The notes beneath the pieces are model-generated. The model made no database searches. It was not told the origin of the DNA and was given only the letters and a program-made list of their open reading frames with translations. DNA of 64,000 nucleotides, from NCBI RefSeq assembly GCF_001457435.1, contig NZ_LN881717.1:133896-197895 (forward strand), written 5' to 3'. This DNA is from Actinobaculum massiliense. Lineage in GTDB: Bacteria > Actinomycetota > Actinomycetes > Actinomycetales > Actinomycetaceae. Both the position numbers and the translations under genes were made by a program. Below, in pieces: positions 48,726-58,509 of this stretch; the first letter of the stretch is position 1; every line of letters starts with the position of its first letter.

Positions 48726-50804
48726 CTAACGCTGGGCTTGCTCGGCGTGCCACAGCTCGGACTTGAGATCCTTAATTTCGTCGCGGTAGCGCCCGGCCAG
48801 TTCGAACTGCAGTTGCTCGGCGGCGGCGTGCATTTGCATGGTGAGCTCGTCAATCATCTTGCGCAGTTCGCCGGCACCCTCGGCGCGGGCAATTTCCCGT
48901 TCGGAGGCGCGCCGCTTGGCGTATTCGGGTTCGCTGCGGTAGCCGCCCTCCAGGAGCGCCTGCGTGTCCACGTCCTCGCGGGCCAGCATATCCGTCACGT
49001 CCGCGATCTTCTTGCGGAGCGGTTGCGGGTCGATACCGTTTTCCTTGTTGTAGGCAATTTGCTTTTCCCGACGGCGATTCGTTTCATCAATTGCTTCACG
49101 CATATTCGGGGTAATGGAGTCGGCGTACATGTGCACCTCGCCGGATACGTTTCGGGCGGCGCGGCCAATTGTCTGAATGAGCGCCGTCGTCGAACGAAGG
49201 AAGCCCTGCTTATCGGCGTCGAGAATCGCCACTAGGGAGACCTCCGGTAAGTCGAGCCCCTCGCGCAAGAGGTTGATACCCACCAGCACATCGAACTTGC
49301 CCATGCGTAATTCGCGAAGCAGCTCCACGCGGCGCAAGGTATCCACATCGGAATGCAGATACTCCACCCGCACATCGCGTTCGGCCAGGTAATCGGTGAG
49401 ATCCTCGGCCATTTTCTTGGTCAGAGTGGTTACCAGCACCCGCTCGTCGCGATCGGCGCGCACGCGAATTTCCTCCAGCAGATCATCGATTTGCCCCTCG
49501 GTTGGCTTGACCCGAATCAGCGGATCGACCAGGCCGGTGGGGCGAATAATCTGCTCCACGAAACCGTCTGAGCGCTCCAGCTCGTACTTACCCGGGGTGG
49601 CGGAAAGATACACGGTTTGGCCGATTCTCTCCTGGAATTCCTCCCACTTCAGCGGGCGATTATCCATTGCGGAGGGCAGGCGGAAACCGTATTCGACCAG
49701 GGTGCGCTTGCGGGACATATCGCCCTCGTACATGGCGCCAATTTGCGGGACCGTCACGTGCGACTCGTCAATGATGAGGAGGAAATCGTCCGGGAAATAA
49801 TCGAGAAGCGTATTTGGCGGGGTGCCCGGCCCGCGCCCATCAATATGGCGCGAATAGTTTTCAATGCCGGAGCAGGTGCCGATATTGCGCATCATTTCAA
49901 CGTCGTAGGAGGTGCGCATTTCCAGGCGCTGCGCCTCCAAAAGCTTGTTCTGCGAGCGGAGCTCCTCCAGGCGCTCCGCCAGCTCCGCCTCGATTGATTT
50001 AATGGCGCGTTCCATGCGCTCCGGGCCAGCCACGTAGTGCGAGGCAGGGAAAATATGCGCGGTGTCGGTGTGGCCGATAACGTTTCCGGTGAGCGGGTGG
50101 AGCGTGGAGATCGAATCGACCTCGTCGCCGAAAAACTCAATGCGAATCGCCAGCTCTTCGTACACCGGAATGATCTCCACCGTGTCCCCGCGCACGCGGA
50201 AGGTGCCCCGCGAAAAATCAATGTCGTTGCGGGCATATTGCATCCCGACGAACACTCGTAGCAGTTCGTCGCGGTCAATGCGGTCCCCCACCCGCAACTG
50301 CACCATGCGATCCACGTATTCTTGCGGGGTACCGAGTCCGTAAATACAAGAAACGGAGGCAACGACGACGGTATCGCGCCGGGTGAGCAGGGAATTGGTG
50401 GCTGAATGGCGCAACCGCTCCACCTCATCGTTAATGGAGGAATCTTTTTCTATAAAAGTATCGGTTTGTGGCACGTAGGCTTCGGGCTGGTAGTAGTCGT
50501 AATACGAAACGAAATATTCGACGGCGTTATTTGGTAGCAGTTCGCGGAATTCGGCCGCCATTTGGGCGGCCAAGGTCTTATTCGGCTCCATGATGAGGGT
50601 GGGCCGTTGCACCTGTTCGACTAGCCAGGCGGTGGTGGCGGATTTACCGGTGCCGGTGGCGCCCAGGAGCACCACGTCTTTTTCCCCGTTATTGATGCGC
50701 TCCGCGAGTTCCTTGATCGCCTGCGGCTGGTCGCCCGAGGGCGTGTATTCCGAAATGACTTCAAAAGGTTTTTCCGCGCGATCAATCTGAGCATCAAGAG
50801 CCAT
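48726..50804 (-). CDS. uvrB: excinuclease ABC subunit B
   Basis: Helicase-like damage-verification subunit. GATGTGKS (48-55), the beta-hairpin region [12 protein letters not shown] (about 95-106), DESH-box LLIIDESH, the helicase motif QTIGRAARN and a C-terminal UVR motif (about 645-680) are present. ATG 50804 fits the conserved N terminus ([20 protein letters not shown]); an in-frame ATG lies three codons earlier. 692 residues. No LexA box is visible upstream, unlike uvrA. Confidence 0.98.
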   Translation of the reverse strand: MALDAQIDRAEKPFEVISEYTPSGDQPQAIKELAERINNGEKDVVLLGATGTGKSATTAWLVEQVQRPTLIMEPNKTLAAQMAAEFRELLPNNAVEYFVSYYDYYQPEAYVPQTDTFIEKDSSINDEVERLRHSATNSLLTRRDTVVVASVSCIYGLGTPQEYVDRMVQLRVGDRIDRDELLRVFVGMQYARNDIDFSRGTFRVRGDTVEIIPVYEELAIRIEFFGDEVDSISTLHPLTGNVIGHTDTAHIFPASHYVAGPERMERAIKSIEAELAERLEELRSQNKLLEAQRLEMRTSYDVEMMRNIGTCSGIENYSRHIDGRGPGTPPNTLLDYFPDDFLLIIDESHVTVPQIGAMYEGDMSRKRTLVEYGFRLPSAMDNRPLKWEEFQERIGQTVYLSATPGKYELERSDGFVEQIIRPTGLVDPLIRVKPTEGQIDDLLEEIRVRADRDERVLVTTLTKKMAEDLTDYLAERDVRVEYLHSDVDTLRRVELLRELRMGKFDVLVGINLLREGLDLPEVSLVAILDADKQGFLRSTTALIQTIGRAARNVSGEVHMYADSITPNMREAIDETNRRREKQIAYNKENGIDPQPLRKKIADVTDMLAREDVDTQALLEGGYRSEPEYAKRRASEREIARAEGAGELRKMIDELTMQMHAAAEQLQFELAGRYRDEIKDLKSELWHAEQAQR

Positions 50805-50923
50805 GTGCCCCATCGTAGCCGAGTGCGCTTCGCGCGGCCGCGTAACGCCTGGCGCATCTCTGGCCGGTTTGCACTCGGCGCGCGCTCCGCCGTCGTGCAA
50901 ACGCGGAGAAAGGCGCCCCGCAG

Positions 50924-50957
50924 AAAGGCGAGCACGGGCTACCCCGCACTCGCCTTT
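50924..50957 (-). terminator. terminator after the mutarotase gene
   Basis: A 9-bp stem (50924-50932 with 50949-50957) with inner GGG/CCC pairing, ending in TTT on the minus strand. It lies 35 bases past the mutarotase stop. The remainder of the 187-base gap up to uvrB (50805-50923) contains a loose TTGCAC/GTGCAA repeat and nothing else I can call. Confidence 0.7.
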
Positions 50958-50991
50958 CTCTCTGCTTTTTCGGCTTGCAAAGTCGGCGCTA

Positions 50992-51858
50992 CTACGCCTT
51001 CTTCACTTTCGCCTGCAACGTCAGCTTGGCCTCCTCACCAGGCCTAATGATCGGCGCGAAATCACGCACGCGGGTGGCCTCCACGCACACGAACTTCTTC
51101 CAATCGTCGTTCTCGAAGTCCGCGTTCGATTCGGAGCCGGAAGTGCCGGGATTCCAAACCACTGCCTGCGCCGACTCGGGCGAGCTGACGAGGATGTCGC
51201 GCCCGCCGCCGTTATCGTGAATCGTGATCGTGCCGGGGAAGGTGTAGAAGCGATCGACCGTCTGGCCCTCAAGCTTCTCCATCGGCCCTTCAATCTCCGC
51301 ATTGTCGGCGAGGCGATCGACGCCGCCATCCTCAATGCCTCCGACCTCGAGCTGCTCAGCGTTCGCCGCCCAGTAGGCATGCAACGCGAGCTCGGGCGTA
51401 ACGTCCTCATCGGAAACATTCTTTGCCGTGAGCTCGAAAGTGAAGGTTTCGCCGAAGTAAATATGCGCCGCCAGTTCGAGCGCTGCGCCGTCGGTGCCAA
51501 ACTCCGCTTCACCCTTGAGGGAGAGGTCGACCTCAACCGCGCCACCATCCTGCGAAACCGCGTCGAGGTTCCACTCGCGGGTGCGGGCCCAGCCATGCAG
51601 GCCCTCATCCGACGGACCGAACCAAGGCGCAACCACCGGGATGCCGCCGCGAATCGGCGTGCCCAGCTCGAAATTCGACGCCGCAGAGGTGAAGAGCACC
51701 GGTTCCTCCCCCACTGGCGCCCAGTCAGTGACGTGCGCACCCATGAGGTAAACCAAACCCGTGGCGTAGTCCGTCTGGATTTCAATTGCCTTCAGACCGT
51801 TCTTTTCAACCGCGCGTGCACCCGTGCCCGGCGTGCCTTTCCAAGGAAGTTCAGCCAT
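50992..51858 (-). CDS. D-hexose-6-phosphate mutarotase (aldose 1-epimerase family, YeaD type)
   Basis: Interconverts anomers of hexose 6-phosphates. The 288-residue beta-sandwich protein shows the family pattern: [19 protein letters not shown] (about 41-59), [12 protein letters not shown] (about 70-81), HGWAR (about 88-92), LHAYW (about 159-163, catalytic His), and WNPG near the C terminus. AGGAGA is six bases upstream of the ATG. It is a single gene between the HNH remnant and uvrB. Confidence 0.9.
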   Translation of the reverse strand: MAELPWKGTPGTGARAVEKNGLKAIEIQTDYATGLVYLMGAHVTDWAPVGEEPVLFTSAASNFELGTPIRGGIPVVAPWFGPSDEGLHGWARTREWNLDAVSQDGGAVEVDLSLKGEAEFGTDGAALELAAHIYFGETFTFELTAKNVSDEDVTPELALHAYWAANAEQLEVGGIEDGGVDRLADNAEIEGPMEKLEGQTVDRFYTFPGTITIHDNGGGRDILVSSPESAQAVVWNPGTSGSESNADFENDDWKKFVCVEATRVRDFAPIIRPGEEAKLTLQAKVKKA

Positions 51859-51959
51859 TCATCTCTCCTTTGACTCAAATAAATATGGCGTACGGCACTA
51901 TCCTACCCGTGCCTGGCGCGCCAACGAGTCCGCCCGCCCTATAGCGAAACTCTCGTTTC

Positions 51960-53204
51960 TTGGAGGTGCGGCGGGCGGCGGCTTTCATCGGCGCGGTTCG
52001 AGACGGCGGAGGTTACGAGGCATACGAAGGCGTACGTGAGAGAAATCGCCTCACTACGGTGATCATGGTCAAAGTACCGATGGCTACCCTCGAATGCTAT
52101 GCGAGGATTTCGGCCGAGCAAGCGGGCGGCGCGCAATCTGGCGGAACGCAGGTAGGCAACCTGAAAGGGAATAGTTTCGTCAAGCGGCAAATGTGCTCCC
52201 TGGAAGCCGGTTACCGCAAAGTGGAAGATGCAGGTGGCGGTGCATCCGAGCTGGTCGTGCCTTGCGGGGATTCGCACCCGCTCGCCATGTCACCGCAATG
52301 CTCCTATTGTGTGCAAGCTGCCGCGAACGCAAGTCGCCGGCGCGACGCCGAAGCAAAGCGTGCCCAAGAGCTGGATGCCAAGTACATCTGCGCGGAACTC
52401 TGTGATGCTGGCACTCCGAATGCGGGCGAGGCCGGCGGCACTGTTGGTTTCAATGCGACGGAGGGCTCCGAGTGCCGCATCACTGGTTAAAGCCTCGGCT
52501 GGCATGGTCAGTGCACGACGTCCGGTTTCACCCCAGAACAACAGCGAGCTGCTCGGCTCGTTGCTTCCGTACGTGATGCAACGCGCGGGAACGCGAGCAA
52601 ACCTCAGGTAGGCACGGACGCACACGACGGAACCGGCGGAAATACCGGCGGCCCGGCGGCACGCGACGGAACCGGCGGAGATCTCGTGGGCGCCGCGGCA
52701 CGGGCCGGGACGTGTGAAACCTCGCCTCCAAGCGCGGAATTGGGCGCGCCTGTAGCCACGATTCCTGAAGACCCACCTCCCGAAGCGTATGCGGGAGGTG
52801 AACCTGCAGTCCTTGGGGATGGCATTGCCCTGTTGCCGTCCGAGCTAGCGACGCTCCTTTGCAATTCCGCGATTATCCGAACGGTTTTCTCCGGGCCCAG
52901 CACTGTCCTCGACACCGGAAGAGCGACCCGGCTGTACTCTGAGTCGCAAAAACACGCCGTGATCGCCCGCGACGGAGGCTGCGCTTTTCCAGGTTGCACA
53001 GATACCTATCAAACCTGCGATGTCCATCACGCCCAAGAATGGAGTGAAGGAGGCAGAAGCGATCTAAACAATGCCGTGTGCCTTTGCTGGCGCCACCACC
53101 GCTACGTTCATATGGAGCGCGTCCGAATTCACGTACATGAGAACGGCCTGCTCTTCGTAAATGACGCGCTCGGCGTAATCGGCACGCACCGTTGGAAAAG
53201 CTAG
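51960..53204 (+). pseudogene. decayed DUF222/HNH endonuclease gene
   Basis: The 3' part is clear: in the frame ending at 53204, GPSTVLDTGRATR is followed by a Cys-containing HNH site (CAFPGCTDT, CDVHHAQEW, NNAVCLCWRHH), the standard C terminus of actinobacterial DUF222-HNH proteins. Upstream the same frame is broken by TAA at 52488-52490, and only a short stretch near 52064-52090 (VIMVKVPMATL) resembles the VTVPLATL segment of DUF222. The rest of the roughly 300-residue DUF222 domain is not recognisable in any frame. The open part from a GTG at 52686 would give 172 residues, possibly a stand-alone HNH protein, but decay is more likely. Such genes are often mobile and repeated in these genomes. 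Confidence 0.6.
52625..52679 (+). repeat. 39-bp tandem repeat inside the HNH remnant
   Basis: A 16-base exact unit (CGACGGAACCGGCGGA) occurs at 52625-52640 and 52664-52679, period 39. In the HNH frame this gives two imperfect 13-residue units starting DGTGGN and DGTGGD, each ending near AAR, a Gly/Ala-rich linker before the HNH domain. Confidence 0.85.
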
Positions 53205-53254
53205 AGCGGCTAGAGCGAGCGCAAGTGGCCAGCGCTGCCGCGGTGAGCACCGCA

Positions 53255-53308
53255 CTCGCTAGGCACGGCTAGCGGGATGAGCGCGGCTCTCGCTAGGCAC
53301 GGCTAGCG
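53255..53308. repeat. 20-bp direct repeat between the HNH remnant and coaE
   Basis: CTCGCTAGGCACGGCTAGCG occurs exactly at 53255-53274 and 53289-53308 (period 34). Each copy is itself a CGCTAG/CTAGCG hairpin, so the pair looks like a duplicated terminator stem. Confidence 0.9.
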
Positions 53309-53314
53309 AGAGCC
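53285..53314. terminator. terminator-like hairpin after coaE
   Basis: A perfect 12-bp stem (53285-53296 with 53303-53314) and six-base loop, immediately past the coaE stop at 53317. No T run is seen. It could act on both coaE and the converging HNH remnant. Confidence 0.6.
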
Positions 53315-53316
53315 GG

Positions 53317-54036
53317 CTAAAGCCACGCGTCTGCCACAGCCGCGGTGAGCTGCTCGAGATCCGCTTTCGCGCCGGCGTTATCGAGCCAGATATGCGCGAG
53401 CTCGCGTCGTGCGGCGTCGGTGGTTTGAGCTTGGATGCGCGCTGTGGCGTCTGCGCGGCTAATACCCCGGCGCTCGAGGCGATCGAGCCGCGCTTCGAGC
53501 GGGGCGGAGACAATCAACACGGCGTCGACGTGTCGGTCGGCGCGGGTTTCGATGAGGAGTGGAACGTCGTAAACCGCAAGCTGGCCAGGGTGGGCGCTTG
53601 CGAGAATCGCTTCTGCGCGCTCCCAGATAGCTGGGTGCATGATGGCGTCGAGGTCTGCTTTGGCCGCCGAATCGCTAAAAACAATTCTCGCTAGAGCGGC
53701 GCGATCAAGCGTGGCGGCATCTGGCGCGGCGGGCGCATCTAGCGCGGCGCCAGCCGGCGCAGGGCTCGGGGTAAGCACGCTCGGACCAAAGCGCTTCGCG
53801 ATAGCGCCGAGAAGCGGCGAGCCCGGAGCCTGCAGATCACGCGCTATTTGGTCCGCATCCGCCACGACGGCGCCGCGGCGGGCGAGAACGGCGGTCACGG
53901 TCGATTTGCCAGAGCCGATTCCGCCCGAAACTGCCAGCCGTAGCGTAGCGCCAGCCTTGCTCGCGGCGCTGGCGGCACGCGCGAAGGGCCGGAGCAAAAC
54001 CGCGCTGGCTCCCCCAACCTGGATTTTTTCATGCAT
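53317..54036 (-). CDS. coaE: dephospho-CoA kinase
   Basis: Last step of coenzyme A synthesis: phosphorylates the 3'-hydroxyl of dephospho-CoA. P-loop GGIGSGKST is at 38-46, followed by DADQIARDL (about 60-68) and HPAIWERAE with YDVPLLIET downstream. Two oddities: about 30 Ala-rich residues precede the usual N terminus, and an Ala/Pro-rich insert occupies about 89-108. No good ribosome-binding site precedes the ATG at 54036, so the true start may be internal. 239 residues as called. Confidence 0.92.
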   Translation of the reverse strand: MHEKIQVGGASAVLLRPFARAASAASKAGATLRLAVSGGIGSGKSTVTAVLARRGAVVADADQIARDLQAPGSPLLGAIAKRFGPSVLTPSPAPAGAALDAPAAPDAATLDRAALARIVFSDSAAKADLDAIMHPAIWERAEAILASAHPGQLAVYDVPLLIETRADRHVDAVLIVSAPLEARLDRLERRGISRADATARIQAQTTDAARRELAHIWLDNAGAKADLEQLTAAVADAWL

Positions 54037-54056
54037 GGGACAAGATTACCCGGCAT

Positions 54057-54094
54057 ACAAAACCGCCGCCGCGGGCGGACCAGCGGCGGCGGTT
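54057..54094 (-). terminator. rpsA terminator
   Basis: A perfect 12-bp GC-rich stem (54061-54072 with 54083-54094), ten-base loop, followed on the minus strand by TTTTG. It begins 13 bases past the rpsA stop. Confidence 0.88.
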
Positions 54095-54106
54095 AAAGCG
54101 AAATGC

Positions 54107-55600
54107 TTAGTTGTTTGTCAGCTTCTCGCGGAGAGCGGCAAGCGCTTCGTCAGCGTCCGAGTCGAGCGCGGTCGGCGCTTCGGTAGCGGAGCTATAGGAA
54201 GCCGGCGCCTCATCTTCGGCGGCCGAGTGCGGGGCCTGAGCGCCACGCGAAGCGGCGAGTTCGGCCTCGCGCTCCTGCGCCTTGGCGGCCTGAGCCTTGT
54301 GGGCTTCCCAACGAGCCTGCGCCTGGGCGTAGTCGTTCTCCCAAGCCTCGCGCTGCTCCTCGTAGCCCTCGAGCCACTCGTTCGATTCCGGATCGAAGCC
54401 TTCGGGGTACTTGTAGTTGCCCTCTTCGTCGTAATCCGCGGCCATGCCGTAGAGCGACGGATCGAAGTCCTCGGAGTTCGGGTCCACGCCCTCGTTCGCC
54501 TGCTTGAGTGAGAGGGAGATACGACGACGATCGAGATCGATATCGATGACCTTCACGAAAATGTCTTCGCCAACCTTGACGACCTCATCCGGGGTGTCAA
54601 CGTGGTGCGAGGCAAGCTCAGAAATGTGAACGAGGCCCTCGATGCCATCCTCAACGCGGACGAACGCACCGAACGGAACGATCTTGGTGACCTTGCCCGG
54701 CACAACCTGGCCAATGGCGTGGGTGCGAGCGAAGGACTGCCACGGATCTTCCTGGGTGGCCTTGAGCGAGAGCGAAACACGCTCGCGGTCCAGGTCCACA
54801 TCCAGCACCTCGACGTTGACCTTCTGGCCAACCGTAACAACCTCGGATGGGTGGTCGATGTGCTTCCAGGAAAGCTCGGACACGTGAACGAGGCCGTCCA
54901 CGCCGCCCAGGTCCACGAACGCACCGAAGTTGACGATCGAGGAAACAACACCCTCGCGGATCTGGCCCTTGTGCAGGCCGGCGAGGAAGTCCGCGCGCAC
55001 CTGCGACTGGGTCTCTTCCAGCCAAGCGCGGCGGGAAAGAACAACGTTGTTGCGGTTCTTGTCGAGTTCGATAACCTTCGCCTCAAGCTCGCGGCCGACA
55101 TACGGCTGCAGATCGCGCACGCGGCGCATCTCGACGAGCGAAGCGGGCAAGAATCCACGCAGACCAATATCGAGGATGAGGCCACCCTTGACGACCTCGA
55201 TTACGGAGCCGGTGACGACGCCGTCCTCTTCCTTGATCTTCTCGATCTGCTTCCAGGCGCGCTCGTACTGTGCACGCTTCTTGGAAAGCAGGAGGCGCCC
55301 TTCCTTATCTTCCTTCTGAAGAACGAGGGCTTCGATGGTGTCGCCGACCTCGACGACGTCATCAGGATCGACGTCGTGCTTAATCGAGAGTTCCTTGGAG
55401 GGAATGACACCCTCGGTCTTGTAGCCAATGTCAAGAAGAACTTCATCGTGGTCGACCTTGACGATAGTTCCTTCGACGATGTCGCCGTCATTGAAGTACT
55501 TGATCGTCTTGTCTACTGCGGCGAGCAGGGCTTCCTCATCGCCGATATCGTTGACGGCAATTTCGGAAAGAGTCGAGGACTCGGGGGTGTTTGTTGTCAT
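54107..55600 (-). CDS. rpsA: 30S ribosomal protein S1
   Basis: mRNA-binding protein of the small subunit. The 497-residue product has four S1 OB-fold domains (about 37-110, 125-190, 208-280 and 293-368), the third and fourth marked by NFGAFVDLGGVDGLVHVSEL and PFGAFVRVEDGIEGLVHISEL, and an acidic, Ala/Glu-rich tail of about 115 residues. Four domains is usual in Actinobacteria (six in E. coli). ATG 55600 starts where the family begins. Located between polA and coaE as in most relatives. Confidence 0.97.
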   Translation of the reverse strand: MTTNTPESSTLSEIAVNDIGDEEALLAAVDKTIKYFNDGDIVEGTIVKVDHDEVLLDIGYKTEGVIPSKELSIKHDVDPDDVVEVGDTIEALVLQKEDKEGRLLLSKKRAQYERAWKQIEKIKEEDGVVTGSVIEVVKGGLILDIGLRGFLPASLVEMRRVRDLQPYVGRELEAKVIELDKNRNNVVLSRRAWLEETQSQVRADFLAGLHKGQIREGVVSSIVNFGAFVDLGGVDGLVHVSELSWKHIDHPSEVVTVGQKVNVEVLDVDLDRERVSLSLKATQEDPWQSFARTHAIGQVVPGKVTKIVPFGAFVRVEDGIEGLVHISELASHHVDTPDEVVKVGEDIFVKVIDIDLDRRRISLSLKQANEGVDPNSEDFDPSLYGMAADYDEEGNYKYPEGFDPESNEWLEGYEEQREAWENDYAQAQARWEAHKAQAAKAQEREAELAASRGAQAPHSAAEDEAPASYSSATEAPTALDSDADEALAALREKLTNN

Positions 55601-55724
55601 GTGAATAGAAAACTTCCGGATGGTTAATAGTTGTATCAAGCGCCCACCTAGGCTGGACGCAGTGCGGCCGGCGGCCACACCAGCTAGTAATCATACGGGT
55701 TTTTTATTTGCGACGCCAGTGGTA

Positions 55725-58460
55725 TTAATGAGCCGCCAATCGCCAGTTCACCCCGTAGCCGACGCCGACCGAAAGCGGCACCTGCAGATGGTAGGCGCCA
55801 CCCATCTCGCGGCGCACGATTTCTTCTGCCGCTTCCCGCTCCCCCGGCGCAATTTCCAGCACCAGTTCGTCGTGAACCTGCAGTAGCACGCGGCTTCCCA
55901 GCTTTGCCTCGCGGAGAGCACGGTCGACGGCGACCATCGCGATTTTGATGATATCGGCCGCACTGCCTTGGATTGGCGCGTTGAGGGCCATGCGCTCCGC
56001 ACTCTCGCGCAGTTGTCGGTTCGTGGAGAGGAGCTCAGGCAAATAACGCCGCCGCCCGAGAATCGTCTCCGTATAGCCGTCCCGCCGGGCCCGCTCCACC
56101 AGCGAATCCAGGTAGTGGCGCACCTTCCCAAAACGCGCGAAGTACGATTCCATAAGCGCTTTGGCTTCATCGGGCCCAATCCGCAACTGCTTGGCCAAGC
56201 CGTAAGCCGAAAGCCCGTAAGCCAAGCCGTAGCTCATCGCCTTAATTCGAGAACGCTGCTGGCTCGTGACAACGCTTTCCGGAATCCCGAACACCAGGGA
56301 TGCTACGTAGCTGTGCAGATCCTCGCCCTCGTTGAACGCCTCGATAAGCGCTTCGTCGCCCGAAAGCGAGGCCATGATTCGCATTTCAATTTGCGAATAG
56401 TCCGCGGTGAGCAGGCCTTCGTAGCCCTCGCCGGCTACAAAAGCCGCCCGAATTTGCAGGCCCTCCTCAGTACGAGCGTGAATATTCTGCAGATTCGGGT
56501 CGGTGGACGACAGCCGCCCGGTTGCCGCCACCGCCTGCTGATAAGTCGTGCGTACGCGCCCATCAGCCTGTACCGAACGCTGCAGCCCCTCAACCGACTG
56601 GCGCAGCTTAATCGCGTCACGATGCTCGAGTAGCGCGCCGAGGAACTGCTGACCGGCAAGTGCCGCGGCATCTTCCCGCGTCGCAATCTTTGCCGCCAAC
56701 TCCGAAAGCGCCTCCGCATTGGTGGTGTAGCCGCCCGAGCTAGTTTTGCGGGTTTTCGGCAGATTAAGGTCCTCAAACAACACGCCCTGCAACTGCTTCG
56801 GGCTAGAGAGGTTCACTTCCCGGCCAATTGCGTCGTAGGCCGAGCGCGCCGCCGCCTCCACGCGAGTGTCGAAGGCACTTCGAAGCTCTTCGAGGTAATC
56901 AGCGTCGACGGCGATGCCCGCGCTTTCCATCCGCTCCAAAGTTTGCGATACCGCTAGCTCTAGCACCAAAAGCGCGCCGTCTTCCCCGCGTTGGGCAAGC
57001 TGCGCCGAGAGGGCCTTGCCGAGTGGAACCAGCACAGCCGCGCGCGAAGCCAGCGCGTTTGCCTGCTCGTTACCGTCAACATCGAGTCCCGGAATTGTTC
57101 CCTCCGGCGCGGCTCCAGCCAGGTCTAACGCCAAATGTCGCATCACGAGGTCTTCCAGCGCGTAGGTGCGCTGGTCGGGGTAAAGCAGATATGCCGAAAG
57201 AAGGGTGTCCTGAGCCACACCCGCCAGCTCGTATCCGGAGCCGTGCAGGGCATGCCATATCTCTTTTGCCCCGTGCACCGCTTTTTGAGCCTCGGCGTCG
57301 GATGCCCAGGCGGCGAAGGCGCGCGACTCTTCTTCGTCTAAATCAGCCAGCGATATGACCACCGCATCTTCACCCGCTGCCACGGCAATGGAATCTGCCT
57401 CACCGTAGCCGGGCTTGGTCGCGCCGGTGACCCACAGACCGAACCTCTCGGCATCCGTGTGGCCCTCCAGCCACTGCGCCAGGCCGGATGTTGCCACGGC
57501 GAGGCGCGAAAGTGAGAACTCCGGGGCCGCTTCGCCGCTTGCGCCCACGCTGGCTTCCGGGGCGCCATTTCCTTCGCCGCGCACGCTGAATTCTTCGAGC
57601 ACGCGGGTGCGCAGACGAGAGAACTCCAGGGCGTCGAAAAGCTCGTGAAGGCCCTCCCTGTCTACGCCGCGCGGTAGGAACTCGCTGAGATCCTCGCCAA
57701 TCGGCAGGTCGCGCACCAGCCGATTGAGCTGGCGATTTAGCCGCACTTGCGCAAGGTTATCGCGGAGAGCTTGCCCAACTTTGCCCTTAATTTCCTCGGC
57801 GTGATCGAGGATCCCCGCCAAATCGCCGTATTTCGCAATCCACTTTTGGGCGGTTTTGGCACCCACTCCCGGCACCCCGGGGATATTATCGGCGCCCTCG
57901 CCTACCAGCGCCGCCATATCCGAATAGCGCTCGGGCGGCACGCCGGTTTTTTCCTCCACGCCCGCCGGATCGAGCACCTGCATAGCCGATCGCGGCATGG
58001 GATAAAGAACCGTGGTTTGTTCGCTGACCAGCTGGAAGGCGTCCTTGTCTCCCGAGGCAATATAGTTATGCATGCCGGCGTCTTCGCCGCGCTGGGAAAG
58101 CGTGGCCACAATATCGTCGGCTTCGTAATCCTCATACGTCAGCCAGGCAATGCCCAGGACGTCCAGCACCTTCTTGATGACGTCGATCTGACCTTTGAAT
58201 TCCTCCGGCGTCGGTTTGCGCCCGCCCTTATAGTCGGCGTATTCGCGGGTGCGGAAAGTACCGCCCGGCAGGTCAAAGGCCACCGCAATATGCGTCGGCT
58301 GATGATCGGAGCAGACCTTGAGCAACGTCGACACAAAGCCGTAAACGGCGTTCGTGTACTGCCCGCCGCGGGTCAGAAAATTCTCGGCTCTCAGCGCGTA
58401 GAACGCGCGAAATGCCATAGAGTTGCCATCGATCAGAAGGAAGCGTTGAGAATTAGTCAC
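55725..58460 (-). CDS. polA: DNA polymerase I
   Basis: Repair and Okazaki-fragment polymerase. The 5'-3' exonuclease domain (1-290) has LLIDGNSMAFRAFYAL and GDKDAFQLV; the middle domain (about 320-510) corresponds to the 3'-5' exonuclease but lacks the DxE catalytic motif; the polymerase domain has motif A (ADYSQIEMRI), motif B (RSRIKAMSYGLAYG) and motif C (VHDELVLE). 911 residues. GTG start at 58460 with AGGAG unusually close. Family knowledge: many Gram-positive PolA proteins lack proofreading. Confidence 0.98.
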   Translation of the reverse strand: MTNSQRFLLIDGNSMAFRAFYALRAENFLTRGGQYTNAVYGFVSTLLKVCSDHQPTHIAVAFDLPGGTFRTREYADYKGGRKPTPEEFKGQIDVIKKVLDVLGIAWLTYEDYEADDIVATLSQRGEDAGMHNYIASGDKDAFQLVSEQTTVLYPMPRSAMQVLDPAGVEEKTGVPPERYSDMAALVGEGADNIPGVPGVGAKTAQKWIAKYGDLAGILDHAEEIKGKVGQALRDNLAQVRLNRQLNRLVRDLPIGEDLSEFLPRGVDREGLHELFDALEFSRLRTRVLEEFSVRGEGNGAPEASVGASGEAAPEFSLSRLAVATSGLAQWLEGHTDAERFGLWVTGATKPGYGEADSIAVAAGEDAVVISLADLDEEESRAFAAWASDAEAQKAVHGAKEIWHALHGSGYELAGVAQDTLLSAYLLYPDQRTYALEDLVMRHLALDLAGAAPEGTIPGLDVDGNEQANALASRAAVLVPLGKALSAQLAQRGEDGALLVLELAVSQTLERMESAGIAVDADYLEELRSAFDTRVEAAARSAYDAIGREVNLSSPKQLQGVLFEDLNLPKTRKTSSGGYTTNAEALSELAAKIATREDAAALAGQQFLGALLEHRDAIKLRQSVEGLQRSVQADGRVRTTYQQAVAATGRLSSTDPNLQNIHARTEEGLQIRAAFVAGEGYEGLLTADYSQIEMRIMASLSGDEALIEAFNEGEDLHSYVASLVFGIPESVVTSQQRSRIKAMSYGLAYGLSAYGLAKQLRIGPDEAKALMESYFARFGKVRHYLDSLVERARRDGYTETILGRRRYLPELLSTNRQLRESAERMALNAPIQGSAADIIKIAMVAVDRALREAKLGSRVLLQVHDELVLEIAPGEREAAEEIVRREMGGAYHLQVPLSVGVGYGVNWRLAAH

Positions 58461-58509
58461 GCTCCTAGCCTACGCGACGGTCGCAACGCGCCACCTATGC
58501 GAGCGAGGG

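Noticed and set aside
51960-52490. 176-codon open frame upstream of the HNH remnant as an independent gene
   Set aside because: It is in the same frame as the HNH remnant, ends at the in-frame stop and shows only a weak DUF222-like patch; more likely part of the decayed gene.
54602-55627. 341-codon open frame antisense to rpsA
   Set aside because: Shadow of rpsA; no ribosome-binding site or domain.
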